This document shows, one piece after another, positions 63,284 to 64,000 of a stretch of DNA of 64,000 nucleotides. Position 1 is the first letter of the stretch. Each line of letters starts with the position of its first letter. A program made the translations under genes and the position numbers. The DNA is from CALMEC01 sp964628685 (GTDB taxonomy: Bacteria > Actinomycetota > Thermoleophilia > Miltoncostaeales > Miltoncostaeaceae), in assembly GCA_964628685.1 (NCBI GenBank), contig CAZVNM010000003.1, forward strand, positions 62,001 through 126,000, in the 5' to 3' direction. Under the pieces are notes generated by a model that saw only the letters and a list, made by a program, of their open reading frames with translations, ran no database searches and was not told where the DNA came from.

Positions 63284-64000
63284 TCAGAACGCGCCGCGCC
63301 GGAAGAGCACCGTGGGGATGGTGCGAAGGAGGATCATGAAGTCGAGGCCGATGGACCAGCGCTCGATGTACGAGAAGTCCAGGCGGACGAGCTCGTCGAA
63401 GCTGAGCTCCGAGCGACCGCTCACCTGCCAGAGGCCGGTCATGCCGGGAAGCACCAGGTAGCGGCGCTTGTGCACCTCGTCCAGGAGCTCGAAGTCGCGT
63501 TCGGGAAGCGGCCGCGGCCCCACCAGCGACATCTCACCGCGCAGCACGTTGAAAAGCTGCGGCAGCTCGTCGATCGACAGGCGGCGAAGCACACGACCCA
63601 CCCGCGTGACGCGCGGGTCGGCGCGCATCTTGAAGAGTGCCCCGTCGGCCTCGTTCTGCTCCTCGAGCTCCGCCTGCTTCGCCTCGGCGTCCAGCACCAT
63701 GGTGCGGAGCTTCAGGCAGTCGAAGGGGGTCTCGTCCACGCCCACGCGGCGGCTGCGAAAGAGCACCGGACCGCCGTCCTCGAGCTTGATGGCCAGGGCG
63801 GCGATGGCGAGGATGGGCGAGACGCAGAGGAGGATGAACGACCCCATCACCCAGTCGAACGCCCGCTTGAGGTAGAAGTCGCTTCCCGAGAGCACCGGTG
63901 GCTGCACCTCGAACAGCGGCATGCCCGGTGCCGCGACGGCGCGCAGCGAGTGCGACAGCAGGTCGGTCGCGGTCGGCGCCATGCGCACGTGCACACGGTT
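63284..64000 (-). CDS. Polyprenyl-phosphate sugar phosphotransferase (5' end outside window)
   Basis: The 238 C-terminal residues of a WbaP/PssY-type bacterial sugar transferase. KRAFDWVMGSFILLCVSPILAIAALAIKLEDGGPVLFRSRRVG is the membrane segment with its basic start, KLRTM, KMRADPRVTRVGRVLRRLSIDELPQLFNVLRGEMSLVGPRP and MTGLWQVSGRSELSF are the catalytic signatures. It starts glycan assembly by moving a hexose-1-phosphate to undecaprenyl phosphate. The frame remains open to the window edge (residues VHVRMAPTATDLL resemble mid-protein sequence), so the N-terminal part is missing. Confidence 0.92.
   Translation of the reverse strand, partial: NRVHVRMAPTATDLLSHSLRAVAAPGMPLFEVQPPVLSGSDFYLKRAFDWVMGSFILLCVSPILAIAALAIKLEDGGPVLFRSRRVGVDETPFDCLKLRTMVLDAEAKQAELEEQNEADGALFKMRADPRVTRVGRVLRRLSIDELPQLFNVLRGEMSLVGPRPLPERDFELLDEVHKRRYLVLPGMTGLWQVSGRSELSFDELVRLDFSYIERWSIGLDFMILLRTIPTVLFRRGAF

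Overview
This is a 64 kb piece of a very GC-rich (roughly 70%) actinobacterial chromosome. Several features fit a deep-branching actinobacterium such as the class Thermoleophilia: a cobalamin-dependent ribonucleotide reductase with nrdR, MetH, a PucR-type regulator beside a type I glutamine synthetase, a CGNR regulator, and tRNA-like genes without an encoded CCA. The lineage is an inference; no rRNA or marker tree is available here. About a dozen genes have no Shine-Dalgarno sequence but carry a TAnnnT box 6-9 bases before the start codon, which suggests that leaderless mRNAs are common.

Layout. 1-6.1 kb: end of a ChaA-type cation/proton antiporter, a secreted trypsin-like protease, and sbcDC. 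6.2-11.1 kb: the most unusual part. A stand-alone small RNA with its own promoter and terminator is followed by almost 2 kb of nearly gene-free DNA containing a Y RNA with a permuted tRNA-like module, two tRNA-sized cloverleaves (CAU and GUG anticodons) sharing one anticodon stem, and further tRNA-like debris. This leads into a Ro60/Rsr protein and an RtcB RNA ligase, together an RNA surveillance and repair locus. 11.2-16.7 kb: a baeRF/host-attachment-like protein, an S9 peptidase, a hipB-hipA-eamA operon and a receiver-like protein. 17-22 kb: metH and a GH3-like lipoprotein or secreted protein. 22-26 kb: a deaminase and deoC followed by a split ALDH16-like pair of aldehyde dehydrogenase genes. 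26.2-28.1 kb: a small island with an HTH antitoxin and a frameshifted PIN toxin between two near-identical 35-base repeats. 28-42 kb: mixed housekeeping and hypothetical genes (SUFU, exonuclease III, GH18, cupredoxin, methyltransferase, PAP2, KAS III, two secreted propeller-like proteins), with two visibly broken genes. 42-47.4 kb: an orphan RHH antitoxin, nrdJ, nrdR with two NrdR boxes, and lepB. 47.4-64 kb: envelope and polysaccharide functions (O-antigen ligase-like protein, GT2, two GT4 enzymes, polyprenyl sugar-phosphate transferase) interspersed with alpha/beta hydrolases, ubiX, PucR/glnA and MscS.

Two families of 31-base intergenic palindromic repeats are dispersed through the window, and each also occurs in tandem units of about 110 bases. 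Many genes overlap their neighbours by ATGA, GTGA or TGATG and are probably translationally coupled.
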